This document shows positions 25,910 through 34,567 of a stretch of DNA of 64,000 nt, in pieces. Position 1 is the first letter of the stretch, and each line of letters starts with the position of its first letter. This DNA comes from Aliiroseovarius salicola. GTDB taxonomy: Bacteria; Pseudomonadota; Alphaproteobacteria; Rhodobacterales; Rhodobacteraceae. The notes under the pieces are model-generated. The model saw only the letters and a list, made by a program, of their open reading frames with translations, ran no database searches and was not told where the DNA came from. Where the stretch lies: contig NZ_JAQIIO010000002.1 of NCBI RefSeq assembly GCF_027891095.1, forward strand, positions 372,001 to 436,000, read 5' to 3'. Both the position numbers and the translations under genes were made by a program.

Positions 25910-26523
25910 CAATCCTCCAGATCATCTGAGTGGGAGATGCGGAAGAACACACCATTTGACCACAGGCCGAACCAGCGCCCGTTATCCTGTTCTTCGTGGC
26001 AGGCTAATTCAACCAAGCGATAGAATGTCTTACGATCGATCCGAGCTTCGAGCCCACCCCGCACGAGCACATAAGGTGTGGGTTCGCCAGTCACTTCGTC
26101 TTGCTCAATTCTCAATTTGGTCTCTGGGCCCGCATGGGTCACGTCCCCCACATTTGTGGTAAAGGCAAGGTCCTGATCTCGTCCGGTGCCGTTGACCTCC
26201 AAGTCTTCTGCCACAAATGGGACATCGTCGACCTTAATCCGAAACCGCTCGACCGGCGTGACCAACATATATCCATCGTCATCCTTGCGCAGGATCGAGG
26301 CAAATAATCGGACAAGACCGGGGCGGGTAATTGGGCGCCCTTCGTGAAACCATTGTCCGTCCCGCGCGATCCGCATGTCCATGTCGCCGCAGAAGGGCGG
26401 GTGCCACAGATGCACTGGTGGTATCCCCTTTTTTGCGGCGCCCTGCACGGCGTCTGCCAGCTGATCAGGCGTGGTTTTTGAGGGCTTCATTGGCGATTTC
26501 CCGTCAGTTGCCGCTTTTGTCAT
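25909..26523 (-). CDS. DUF1285 protein
   Basis: The protein has 204 aa and no membrane segment. It contains the DUF1285 pattern, for example PPVHLWHPPFCGDMDMRIARDG near residue 40 and YMLVTPVERFRIKVDDVPF (with a basic N-terminal leader). The function of the family is unknown. It precedes hyi with a one-base overlap, and its start (GGGGAACAA before the ATG at 26523) lies 118 bp from the divergent moxR start. Conservation of this pair in relatives would support a shared role. Confidence 0.88.
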   Translation of the reverse strand: MTKAATDGKSPMKPSKTTPDQLADAVQGAAKKGIPPVHLWHPPFCGDMDMRIARDGQWFHEGRPITRPGLVRLFASILRKDDDGYMLVTPVERFRIKVDDVPFVAEDLEVNGTGRDQDLAFTTNVGDVTHAGPETKLRIEQDEVTGEPTPYVLVRGGLEARIDRKTFYRLVELACHEEQDNGRWFGLWSNGVFFRISHSDDLED

Positions 26524-26641
26524 TTGTTCCCCGCGAAAAATCGGACTTAAATACAAGCTAAAGTGTTTGCCGATCAAGGTGAAGCACGAGCTTGATCCCC
26601 CTGCGCTTTTTCCGGCGCCTCTGAGGGGAGCGGAGGATTTT

Positions 26642-27634
26642 ATGGACCAGAACATTGTCACCGAGTTTGAAGCGCTTAGCGAAAGGCTGGCTGACGCCAA
26701 AATCGAGATCACCCAACATATCATTGGTCAGGATCTTGTGGTGGAGCAGGCCATGTCGGCACTGCTCTCTGGCGGGCATGCGCTTCTAGTGGGATTGCCG
26801 GGGCTGGGCAAGACACGTCTGGTGGATACGATGGGGACGGTCATGGGGTTGAAAGACCGTCGCATCCAATTCACGCCGGATCTGATGCCCGCCGATATTC
26901 TGGGCGCTGAAGTGCTTGAGGAAAGTGATACCGGTGCGCGGCATTTTCGTTTCGTCAAAGGGCCGGTTTTTTGCCAGCTTTTGCTTGCGGATGAAATCAA
27001 CCGGGCCAGCCCCCGCACCCAATCTGCCCTATTGCAGGCGATGCAGGAAAGTGAGGTTTCGGTGGCAGGGCACACGCACTCCCTGCCTGAACCATTCCAC
27101 GTTTTGGCAACGCAAAACCCACTGGAACAAGAGGGCACTTATCCTTTGCCGGAAGCTCAGCTTGATCGCTTTCTCATGCAGATCAATGTCGACTATCCGG
27201 CGCGAGCGGATGAACGCGCAATTCTTCTTGCCACAACAGGTGAAATAGAAGCCACGCCCAAAGCCGTTCTCACCAGCAAGGACTTGATTAGGGCGCAAGA
27301 GCTGATCCGCCTGATGCCTGTGGGTGAAAGCGTGGTTGAAATGATCCTTGATCTTGTGCGCAGTTGCCGCCCGGATGATCCGGCCTCCCCTGAACCCTTG
27401 AGGCAAGCCGTCAGCTGGGGCCCGGGGCCGCGTGCCGCACAAGCCCTGATGCTACTGGTTCGGGCGCGCGCAGCTCTGGATGGGCGGTTCGCACCCGAAG
27501 CTGACGACGTGCGGGCACTTGCGCATCCGGTTCTCTCTCACCGCATGGCGCTTGGCTATGGCGCGCGTGCGGAAGGGGTGATGCTGGCAGATCTGATTGA
27601 CAGCGTTCTGGCCGGGATGGAGCAGGCGGCATGA
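26642..27634 (+). CDS. MoxR-family AAA+ ATPase
   Basis: The ATPase has 330 aa: Walker A GLPGLGKTRLV, Walker B LLLADEINRASPRTQ, sensor I region HVLATQNPLEQEGTY and Arg-finger area QLDRFLMQINVDYP. MoxR proteins are chaperone-like helpers for cofactor insertion or membrane complexes, acting with VWA and DUF58 proteins. GGAGG before the ATG supports the start (a longer frame to 26471 is not used). It overlaps the DUF58 gene by 4 bp and heads a four-gene operon. Confidence 0.95.
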   Translation: MDQNIVTEFEALSERLADAKIEITQHIIGQDLVVEQAMSALLSGGHALLVGLPGLGKTRLVDTMGTVMGLKDRRIQFTPDLMPADILGAEVLEESDTGARHFRFVKGPVFCQLLLADEINRASPRTQSALLQAMQESEVSVAGHTHSLPEPFHVLATQNPLEQEGTYPLPEAQLDRFLMQINVDYPARADERAILLATTGEIEATPKAVLTSKDLIRAQELIRLMPVGESVVEMILDLVRSCRPDDPASPEPLRQAVSWGPGPRAAQALMLLVRARAALDGRFAPEADDVRALAHPVLSHRMALGYGARAEGVMLADLIDSVLAGMEQAA

Positions 27635-28488
27635 CCCCAACCGCGCCCTCTGTGCTAAGTCGGGCAGCGGCCACCGCTCAGGGATTGCCGCCCCTGATGG
27701 TAGCGGCGCGGCATCTGGCGGATACGGTGCAGCTTGGTGATCACGGGCGGAGGCGGGCGGGACAAGGTGATGCTTTTTGGCAATTCAGACCGGCGCAACC
27801 GGGGGACCCGGCCCACCGCATCGATTGGCGCCGTTCAGCCCGATCAGATCAGGCCTTTATCCGCGACCGCGAATGGCAAGCTGCCCAGACCGTGATGATC
27901 TGGTGCGATCCAGCGCGTTCGATGGCGTTCAGCTCAGATCCAAGCCGAGCCAGCAAATCTGACCGCGCCAAGCTTCTTGCGCTCGCTGCGGCCCTCCTTT
28001 TTCTTCGGGCTGGCGAGCGGGTTGGTTTCCCCGGAAGTGATCGCCCGCCATTGCGCGGTGAACATGGGTTGCCATCCCGGTTGACGGATCTCGACAAAGC
28101 ACCGCCGCGCCCCTCCGGTTTGCCGCGGCGTTCACGCGCACTTTTTCTGACGGATGGGCTTGCAGATCCGAAAATCTACGAACACCTGTTGGGGGATGCG
28201 GCCAGTTCACGCATACGCGGAGCATTCATTCAGGTGTTGGATCCGGCTGAAGAGCGATTTCCATTTGCCGGACGCAGCCTGTTTCTGGATATGCAAGGGG
28301 ATCCGAAATTCGAAACGCAAGAAGCGGCGGATTTGCGGGCGCCCTATCTTGAGCGTCTGGCGGGGCGCAAGAAAGCGCTTGCGCAAATGTGCCGGGACGC
28401 GGGATGGGTCTATCACTGCCATGATACGATAACTTCTCCCAGTTCAGTGCTGTTGTGGCTTTACCATGCGCTGGGGGCGCGACGGTGA
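27631..28488 (+). CDS. DUF58 domain protein (MoxR partner)
   Basis: This 285-aa protein has the DUF58 core near residues 50-100: RRRAGQGDAFWQFRPAQPGD and RIDWRRSARSDQAFIRDRE, with a VWA-like segment ALFLTDGLADPK after it. DUF58 proteins accompany MoxR ATPases and BatA-like membrane proteins. It has no obvious transmembrane helix and is presumably cytoplasmic or peripheral. Its stop and the next start overlap by one base. Confidence 0.92.
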   Translation: MTPTAPSVLSRAAATAQGLPPLMVAARHLADTVQLGDHGRRRAGQGDAFWQFRPAQPGDPAHRIDWRRSARSDQAFIRDREWQAAQTVMIWCDPARSMAFSSDPSRASKSDRAKLLALAAALLFLRAGERVGFPGSDRPPLRGEHGLPSRLTDLDKAPPRPSGLPRRSRALFLTDGLADPKIYEHLLGDAASSRIRGAFIQVLDPAEERFPFAGRSLFLDMQGDPKFETQEAADLRAPYLERLAGRKKALAQMCRDAGWVYHCHDTITSPSSVLLWLYHALGARR

Positions 28489-31340
28489 TGGGGGCACTGG
28501 GCTTCACCGCACCCTGGTTGCTTTTGGGATTGGTCGCGCTTCCCCTCCTGTGGTGGTTCTTGCGGGCCGTCCCCCCTGCACCGGTTCGGCAAAAGTTTCC
28601 TGCCGTTGTCTTGCTCTTTGGGCTTAAGGACCAACAGATCGAAGCGCAAAAGACCCCGTGGTGGTTGATCTTGATACGCCTTCTGGCGGCGGCCGGTCTG
28701 ATCATTGGGTTTGCTGGTCCGGTGTTGTCACCTGAGGACACAAGCGAACGAGCAAGGCAATCTGATAAACCCTTGATTGTCCTGATCGACAGCTATTGGC
28801 CTGCGGCATCGGATTGGTCAATTCGTGTAGAGGAAGTGGATAACCTGCTTCAACAAGCCCAGCAGGGAGGGCGCGTTGTCGCCATCCAGCAGGCGCATTT
28901 CAAAGAGGCGGCGCAGCTGGCCCCCGCCTCAATCTGGCGCGAACGGTTGGCGGCGATGTCGCCCGTGGCTTGGGATGCCCCCTATGATCTTGGTGTGCTG
29001 CAACATTTGCCTGAAGGGGAATCCATCTGGTTGTCTGATGGGGTGAAGCGCGATGGTCGGCGAGAGCTATATGCGCTGCGAGAGGCGGTTGGCGAGGTTG
29101 CCATCTGGCAACCGGATCGCATCGTGTTTGGCCTGACACCTCCTGTCCTTGAGGGCCAGGATGTTGAGCTTCGGGCGTTGCGACATCGTGCTGGTCCTGC
29201 GCAAGACATGGTGGTTGCCGGCTACGGGCGCGACCCTGCTGGGCAGCTACGGGCGCTTGTCGAAGAGCCCGCCGAATTTGCGATTGGCACGACCGAAAAA
29301 GACATTGTTCTGAATTTGCCGCCAGAGCTGCGTCACCGTGTGCAGTGGCTTGAGCTGGCCATTGGTGGGCAAGCCCGTAGCGCCGGTCAGGTGGCACTGG
29401 TTGGCGAAAGCCTGACCCGTCGAAGGGTTGCACTTGTTGGGGCCGGGGAAAGCGAAACACTTGCGCTTTTGTCACCAGATCATTTCCTGCGCGCGGCGCT
29501 TGCCCCCAGCACCGAAATTGTCGAAGCGCGCGGCATCGGTGATGCGGTGCGTGCAAGCCCCCATGTGGTTGTCATGCCGGATGTGCCCGATATTTCGGAA
29601 CCGGATCAGAGGGCACTGGCGAAATGGGTGGCAGAAGGTGGTCTTTTGTTGCGCTTTGCCGGTCCACGTCTTGCAGCTGCTCAGGCTGATCAGGCAGGCA
29701 TTGTTGATGCGGTCGAAGATATTCTTCTGCCAGTGCGACTGCGTGGTCGCGGGCGCGCTGTTGGGGGCGCGATGAGCTGGGGCGCACCTCAGCTTCTGGC
29801 CCCATTCCCGACTGACGGTCCCTTTTCGGGGCTTGAGATTCCAGAGGAGGTCAGCGTGGTGCGCCAGGTGCTCGCGGAACCGGGACCTGAGCTTGCAGAG
29901 CGCACGCTTGCCCGGCTTGTGGACGGAACGCCTCTCGTGACGCGCAAGCTGCTCGGATCGGGGCAGGTGGTTCTGGTGCACGTGGGGGCAAATGCTGAGT
30001 GGTCGAACCTTGTCCTTTCGGGTCTGTTTGTCGAGATGCTGCTGAGGCTGACCGAAGCAACGCTCGCTACGCCTTCCATTGACCCTGAGAATGGGTTGCA
30101 GACAGAAGATACCGGCGTGGTGTCCGCTCCGTGGCTGCGTGATGCCCAACTGTCGGCACAAGGGGCTTTGGTCCGCGAAACGTCCCCTCTCTCAACCCCA
30201 TTGAACGCCTTGGCAGACGCTGTGAATGGTCAGCCCTCGGCCGATGCGCCTCCGGGGATCTACAGCAATGGCACGCGTCAGCTGGTGATCAACAGTTTAC
30301 ACATCGGCGCCACACTTTCGCCCACGAATTGGCCAAGGCAAGTGGTGCCGGTATGGCAGGATAAACCAACCGTCCGGGATTTGTCGGGTTGGGTGCTTGG
30401 AGCCGCGCTGGCTCTGGTCCTTCTGGATATTGCGGGCACGCTCTGGATATCCGGGCGTTTGAGATCCGGTCAGGCGGCACGGGCGGGGTTTGTCATTGTA
30501 GCACTCGGTCTCGCCGCGCCAGAGGCGGGTGTCGCGCAAGTTGCGGATGGTCAAAACGAAGACGCGGCAGACCAGTCGGTTTCACCTTCGGTGCCGGATC
30601 AGGTGATGGCTGCGGCGGCAGAGGTCACACTCGCACATGTACTGACCGGGGATCCCGAATTGGATGCACTTGCACGGGCGGGCCTCACAGGGCTTTCGCT
30701 TTCGCTTTCCCGCCGCAGTTCGGTTGAACCCGCCCCTCCTGTTGGCGTGGCGTTGGAACAAGATGACCTGTCGGTTTTTCCATTGCTCTACTGGCCTGTG
30801 TCGGCAACCCAACCTCTGCCCTCCTCTCAGGCCTATGAACGCCTGGCGACCTATCTGGCGACCGGAGGGCTGATCCTGTTCGATACAAGAGACGCCGGTG
30901 CCGGAGGTGGAAACAGCGCAGAATCTCGCAAATTGCAACTCCTCGCGGCGCCTCTGAGCCTGCCACCACTGGATCCGATCCCCTCGGACCATGTTCTGAC
31001 ACGCGCATTCTATCTGATCGACACCTTCCCCGGTCGCTACAATGGTACTGCATGGGCCGAAGCCGCTCCTCCCGGTGCCGCAGCCGCTGAGGGCGTTCCC
31101 TTTCGGTTGCTCAATGATGGGGTGACGCCCGTAATCATTGGCGGCAATGATTGGGCAGGTGCCTGGGCTGTTCGTGAGGATGGGCGCCCCATGCTGCCCG
31201 TTGGGCGCGGAAATGCCGGTGAACGGCAGCGCGAGTTGTCGCTGCGTTTTGGGGTCAATCTTGTGATGCATGTGCTGACCGGGAACTACAAATCCGATCA
31301 GGTTCATGTCCCCGCGCTGTTGCAGCGGTTGGGGCAATGA
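28488..31340 (+). CDS. Membrane protein with BatA-type N-terminus and C-terminal DUF4159
   Basis: The protein has 950 aa. It starts with an aerotolerance-type N-terminal helix pair (GALGFTAPWLLLGLVALPLLWWFLR, then a second helix near 65-85). A long periplasmic-type region follows, then a helix near residue 640-660, then a DUF4159 domain at about 740-940 with LYWPVSATQPLPSSQAYERL and an RRSSVEPAPP start. DUF4159 has an amidotransferase-like fold of unknown action. The layout resembles MoxR-operon proteins linked to envelope stress or complex assembly. Its function is unknown. Confidence 0.88.
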   Translation: MGALGFTAPWLLLGLVALPLLWWFLRAVPPAPVRQKFPAVVLLFGLKDQQIEAQKTPWWLILIRLLAAAGLIIGFAGPVLSPEDTSERARQSDKPLIVLIDSYWPAASDWSIRVEEVDNLLQQAQQGGRVVAIQQAHFKEAAQLAPASIWRERLAAMSPVAWDAPYDLGVLQHLPEGESIWLSDGVKRDGRRELYALREAVGEVAIWQPDRIVFGLTPPVLEGQDVELRALRHRAGPAQDMVVAGYGRDPAGQLRALVEEPAEFAIGTTEKDIVLNLPPELRHRVQWLELAIGGQARSAGQVALVGESLTRRRVALVGAGESETLALLSPDHFLRAALAPSTEIVEARGIGDAVRASPHVVVMPDVPDISEPDQRALAKWVAEGGLLLRFAGPRLAAAQADQAGIVDAVEDILLPVRLRGRGRAVGGAMSWGAPQLLAPFPTDGPFSGLEIPEEVSVVRQVLAEPGPELAERTLARLVDGTPLVTRKLLGSGQVVLVHVGANAEWSNLVLSGLFVEMLLRLTEATLATPSIDPENGLQTEDTGVVSAPWLRDAQLSAQGALVRETSPLSTPLNALADAVNGQPSADAPPGIYSNGTRQLVINSLHIGATLSPTNWPRQVVPVWQDKPTVRDLSGWVLGAALALVLLDIAGTLWISGRLRSGQAARAGFVIVALGLAAPEAGVAQVADGQNEDAADQSVSPSVPDQVMAAAAEVTLAHVLTGDPELDALARAGLTGLSLSLSRRSSVEPAPPVGVALEQDDLSVFPLLYWPVSATQPLPSSQAYERLATYLATGGLILFDTRDAGAGGGNSAESRKLQLLAAPLSLPPLDPIPSDHVLTRAFYLIDTFPGRYNGTAWAEAAPPGAAAAEGVPFRLLNDGVTPVIIGGNDWAGAWAVREDGRPMLPVGRGNAGERQRELSLRFGVNLVMHVLTGNYKSDQVHVPALLQRLGQ

Positions 31341-31350
31341 GGGGCGAGCG

Positions 31351-33459
31351 ATGACAGAAACCCTCTTTTTCACCCCTCTTGTGCCATGGGCAGCGCTGGT
31401 GACACTGTCCGTGCTTAGTGTGCTGGCACTGCTCCTCGCGATTTGGCAAGGGCTGGTGGGCTGGATGTTTCGGGCGATTGCCCTGATCGCGGTGCTTGTC
31501 GCGCTGGCGGGGCCGAGTTTGCAGGAAGAAACGCGTGATCCGCTGCCCGACATTCTGTTGGTGATGGTTGATGAAACGGCTTCGCAGTCCCTGCCGGGGC
31601 GATCAGCGCGCCGGGACGCCGCCCTGAACCGTTTGAGGGAGGCGGCTGCCGCTCAGAGTGTAGAGCTTGTTGTCAAACCCGTACCAGATGCAGCCAACGG
31701 ACAGGGGTCGCTGCTGGCACCGGCGCTGGATCAAGCGTTAGCAGATATTCCGAGGGCTCAACTGGCAGGGGTGGTCATCCTTTCGGATGGGGTATTCCAT
31801 GATGCCGCCCGTCTAGGGGCGCGATTTGCGGAGCTTCCTGCTCCGGCTCATCTGATGCAAACCGGATCGCGACAGGATTGGGACCGTCGCCTGACCATCA
31901 CACAGGCCCCGAGATTTGCAGTGACCGGCGAAGAGGTCCGCGTGCATCTGCGCGTTGATGCACTTGGGTCTGCTCCTGCCGCCTCGGCGCGTCTTTCCCT
32001 TTCAATTGATGGGGACCCGGCTAGTCATCATGACATTCCAGTTGGTCTTGAGATGGAGTTGCCGCTGGTTCTGGATCATGCAGGTGAAACCGTGGTTCAT
32101 CTGATGCTGGAACCGCTCGAAGGTGAACTGACAGATCGCAACAACCAAGCGGCGCTACGCATCAACGGCATCCGTGATCGTCTGCGCGTGTTGTTGATCT
32201 CTGGCGAACCCCATCCCGGCACAAGGACTTGGCGCAACCTTTTGAAATCCGACGCATCTGTCGATCTGGTGCATTTCACCATTCTGCGTCCTCCGGAAAA
32301 ACAGGATGGCGTTCCGGTCAATGAACTTAGCCTCATCCCATTTCCCACACAGGAACTGTTCGTAGAAAAGATCGACGAATTTGATCTGATCATCTTTGAC
32401 CGTTATCGCCTGCGCGGGATTTTGCCCGGAGCTTATCTGGAGAGCGTGCGAAGATATGTAGAGCGTGGAGGGGCGGTGCTGGTTGCGGCAGGACCGGAAT
32501 TTGCCAGCGTCGAAAGCCTGTCGCGTTCTCCTCTTGGGGAGGTGTTGCCGGCTCGTCCTTCGGGTCAGGTGATCAGTTCTCCCATGCGACCTGAATTGAC
32601 GGATACTGGTCGGCGTCACCCCGTTACTCAAGGTTTGTCTCAGAGTGAAGGCGCCCCAACTTGGGGAGCCTGGCTGAGGCATCTCGAGTTAGAACCGGAT
32701 ACGGAACAAGTGGTGATGCAAACCCCGGACGGAGGCGCATTGATGGCATTGAGTCGCGTGGCAGAGGGCCGTGTGGCGCTGATCGGCTCGGATCAGGTCT
32801 GGCTTTGGGCCCGAGGCTATGATGGAGGTGGTCCGCAGCTGGAACTTCTGCGCCGTCTGGCCCATTGGATGATGGGTGAACCGGAGCTGGAAGAAGAGGC
32901 GTTGAATGCCGAGGAAACCCCAGAAGGCGATATTCTTGTGACGCGCCAGACCCTTGCAGATGAGCCAGCGGCACTTGAGGTGGAAGCTCCGGACGGCAAC
33001 GGTTTCAGCTTGCAGATGCAATCTGAGGGAGGAGGTCGGTTTTCGGCTCTGCTGTCCAATGAAAATTATGCAGATGCCCCACTGGGGGTTTATCGGTTTT
33101 CGCAGGGCGATCAGCAGGCGGTGGCCATCAAGGGAGATGCAGCCCCGGTAGAATTTGCTGACCCATTGCCTCGGGATGACATGCTGCGGGATTTGACGTC
33201 GCCGACCGGAGGGGGCGTTTGGGCGTTGGAAGACGGTATGCCGCGACTGCGTCGGGTACGTGTGGGGCAACGCGCGATCGGGAACGGCTGGATCGGCTAT
33301 ACTCCGCGCGATGCTTTTGTCAGCCGCGATCTTCGCGTTCGCCCGGCATTGCCTGCTTGGATTTGGTTGATGGTCGCCGCAGGTGCGCTGGTTCTGGGGT
33401 GGTGGTTCGAAGGGCGTCGTTCAGACGATCTGGAAGACCTTACTGCAAAGGCAGGATAA
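31351..33459 (+). CDS. Large membrane protein of the MoxR operon, glutamine-amidotransferase-like periplasmic region
   Basis: The protein has 702 aa. N-terminal helices at about 8-28 and 35-52 and one near the C-terminus (LPAWIWLMVAAGALVLGWWF) anchor a long middle part. That part has VILSDGVFHD (VWA-like) and a later region (RGGAVLVAAGPEFA) resembling a class I amidotransferase fold, without an evident catalytic triad. It is 10 bp after the DUF4159 gene. The last 20 bp overlap a convergent small gene. Likely a partner in the MoxR complex; role unknown. Confidence 0.85.
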   Translation: MTETLFFTPLVPWAALVTLSVLSVLALLLAIWQGLVGWMFRAIALIAVLVALAGPSLQEETRDPLPDILLVMVDETASQSLPGRSARRDAALNRLREAAAAQSVELVVKPVPDAANGQGSLLAPALDQALADIPRAQLAGVVILSDGVFHDAARLGARFAELPAPAHLMQTGSRQDWDRRLTITQAPRFAVTGEEVRVHLRVDALGSAPAASARLSLSIDGDPASHHDIPVGLEMELPLVLDHAGETVVHLMLEPLEGELTDRNNQAALRINGIRDRLRVLLISGEPHPGTRTWRNLLKSDASVDLVHFTILRPPEKQDGVPVNELSLIPFPTQELFVEKIDEFDLIIFDRYRLRGILPGAYLESVRRYVERGGAVLVAAGPEFASVESLSRSPLGEVLPARPSGQVISSPMRPELTDTGRRHPVTQGLSQSEGAPTWGAWLRHLELEPDTEQVVMQTPDGGALMALSRVAEGRVALIGSDQVWLWARGYDGGGPQLELLRRLAHWMMGEPELEEEALNAEETPEGDILVTRQTLADEPAALEVEAPDGNGFSLQMQSEGGGRFSALLSNENYADAPLGVYRFSQGDQQAVAIKGDAAPVEFADPLPRDDMLRDLTSPTGGGVWALEDGMPRLRRVRVGQRAIGNGWIGYTPRDAFVSRDLRVRPALPAWIWLMVAAGALVLGWWFEGRRSDDLEDLTAKAG

Positions 33460-33784
33460 ACATCTGGTCCGCCCAACCATCCACATTGCACCGCACCCGG
33501 ATGTGCAATTCTGTAACGCCTTCCGGCACCACGACATTTCCAAGAGATCGGGTGAAAGGTTGTTCGTTTACATGCGGATGCGCCAGCTCACGCCGTCCAA
33601 GCGAAGTGCCATCCGGGGTGAAGACTTCCCAACCATCAGCATAATGATCCCATCCCGTATCGGGATGGGACAGGGTCACGGAGATCCGGCCTTCGCTGAT
33701 CTCCGTGCGCTCCACCAGTGGGGCATCAGCAAGCGACGGCAGAGGTAGGAATATCAGAAGCGCAAAGGTCATTCGGGCGAACAT
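33440..33784 (-). CDS. Small exported hypothetical protein
   Basis: The product has 114 aa, with a signal peptide to about residue 20 (MFARMTFALLIFLPLPSLADA). The mature domain is beta-rich (RTEISEGRISVTLSHPDTGWDHYADGWEVF). It looks like a small periplasmic beta-sandwich and I recognise no family name. Its 3' end overlaps the large membrane protein gene by 20 bp (convergent). It is 2 bp after the DUF599 gene, so the two are likely co-transcribed. Confidence 0.75.
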   Translation of the reverse strand: MFARMTFALLIFLPLPSLADAPLVERTEISEGRISVTLSHPDTGWDHYADGWEVFTPDGTSLGRRELAHPHVNEQPFTRSLGNVVVPEGVTELHIRVRCNVDGWADQMFILPLQ

Positions 33785-33786
33785 TT

Positions 33787-34482
33787 TTAATCTCCTTCAA
33801 TCAGGACCGAGCGGGAATGCGACGCAAATTCGCGCCGCCATAAGACCAATACCGTGACCCCCGTGGCCAGCAACAGACCCGCCGGACCGATCAGCCAAGC
33901 AAGAGCAGCCATCGCAAAATAAATCGAGCGAAGACCTCGGTTGTAGCTCTTGGCCGCGGTGATATTCAACGATGCAGCCATGTCCGCACGGGTATAGGCA
34001 AGGGGGTCTTCCGGGTTATTAGGCACTGAGCCCATCATAACGGCACAATACCCGAAAAGCCGGTGTGACCAGACAAATTTCAGGAAGGCATTGGTGAGAA
34101 AGAGTAGGGCAAGCAAAATTTTGACTTCCCAAACCAATGCGGGGGCGTCGTTTTGTGTCAAATCCCGTGCCACTCCGCGCAACTCTTCCATACGCCCCAG
34201 AAGCGCCAGCCCACCGCCAATAGCGATCATTGTGGCCGAGGCAAAAAACGTGGTGCCCTGACGCAAGGTCGACAGGATCGAACTGTCAAAGATCCGGGGT
34301 TGGCGCGTGACCATCTGAGCCATCCAGTCCTTTCGGAACTGCGCCATCAGGTTCGACACTGATGGTCGGTCCGGTGACGGGTTCTCGATCCGCCAGCCAA
34401 TTGCGACCCAGCTAGACAGAATGATCAGGACAGCGAGGCCATCCAGCGGTGAAAATAGGGAAATTCGGTCCATCATACTCAT
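33787..34482 (-). CDS. DUF599 membrane protein
   Basis: This integral membrane protein has 231 aa and four to five helices (for example LAVLIILSSWVAIGWRI early, WEVKILLALLFLTNAFLKFVW central, MAALAWLIGPAGLLLATG late). It contains the DUF599 pattern around FVWSHRLFGYCAVMMGSVP. The function of the family is unknown. The ATG at 34482 was chosen because the sequence upstream belongs to the glcD intergenic region. Its stop nearly touches the next minus-strand gene. It is divergent from glcD, with a palindromic operator between. Confidence 0.85.
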   Translation of the reverse strand: MSMMDRISLFSPLDGLAVLIILSSWVAIGWRIENPSPDRPSVSNLMAQFRKDWMAQMVTRQPRIFDSSILSTLRQGTTFFASATMIAIGGGLALLGRMEELRGVARDLTQNDAPALVWEVKILLALLFLTNAFLKFVWSHRLFGYCAVMMGSVPNNPEDPLAYTRADMAASLNITAAKSYNRGLRSIYFAMAALAWLIGPAGLLLATGVTVLVLWRREFASHSRSVLIEGD

Positions 34483-34524
34483 GAAACCTGCATAGCCCGT
34501 TTTCTGGCGCTTGCCAAAACTACA

Positions 34525-34549
34525 AATTGGTTCTAAAACTTTACCAATT
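34525..34549. promoter_or_regulatory. Palindromic operator AATTGGT-N11-ACCAATT upstream of glcD
   Basis: The perfect 7-bp inverted repeat lies 19 bp before the glcD start and 43 bp from the DUF599 start, in a gap of 85 bp. TTGGT/ACCAA half-sites are typical of GntR/FCD regulators, which control glycolate genes (GlcC). The window's GntR/FCD gene at 11.8 kb carries AATTGGT in its own upstream palindromes. Confidence 0.6.
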
Positions 34550-34567
34550 ATAAAATGGGGTGCCGCA

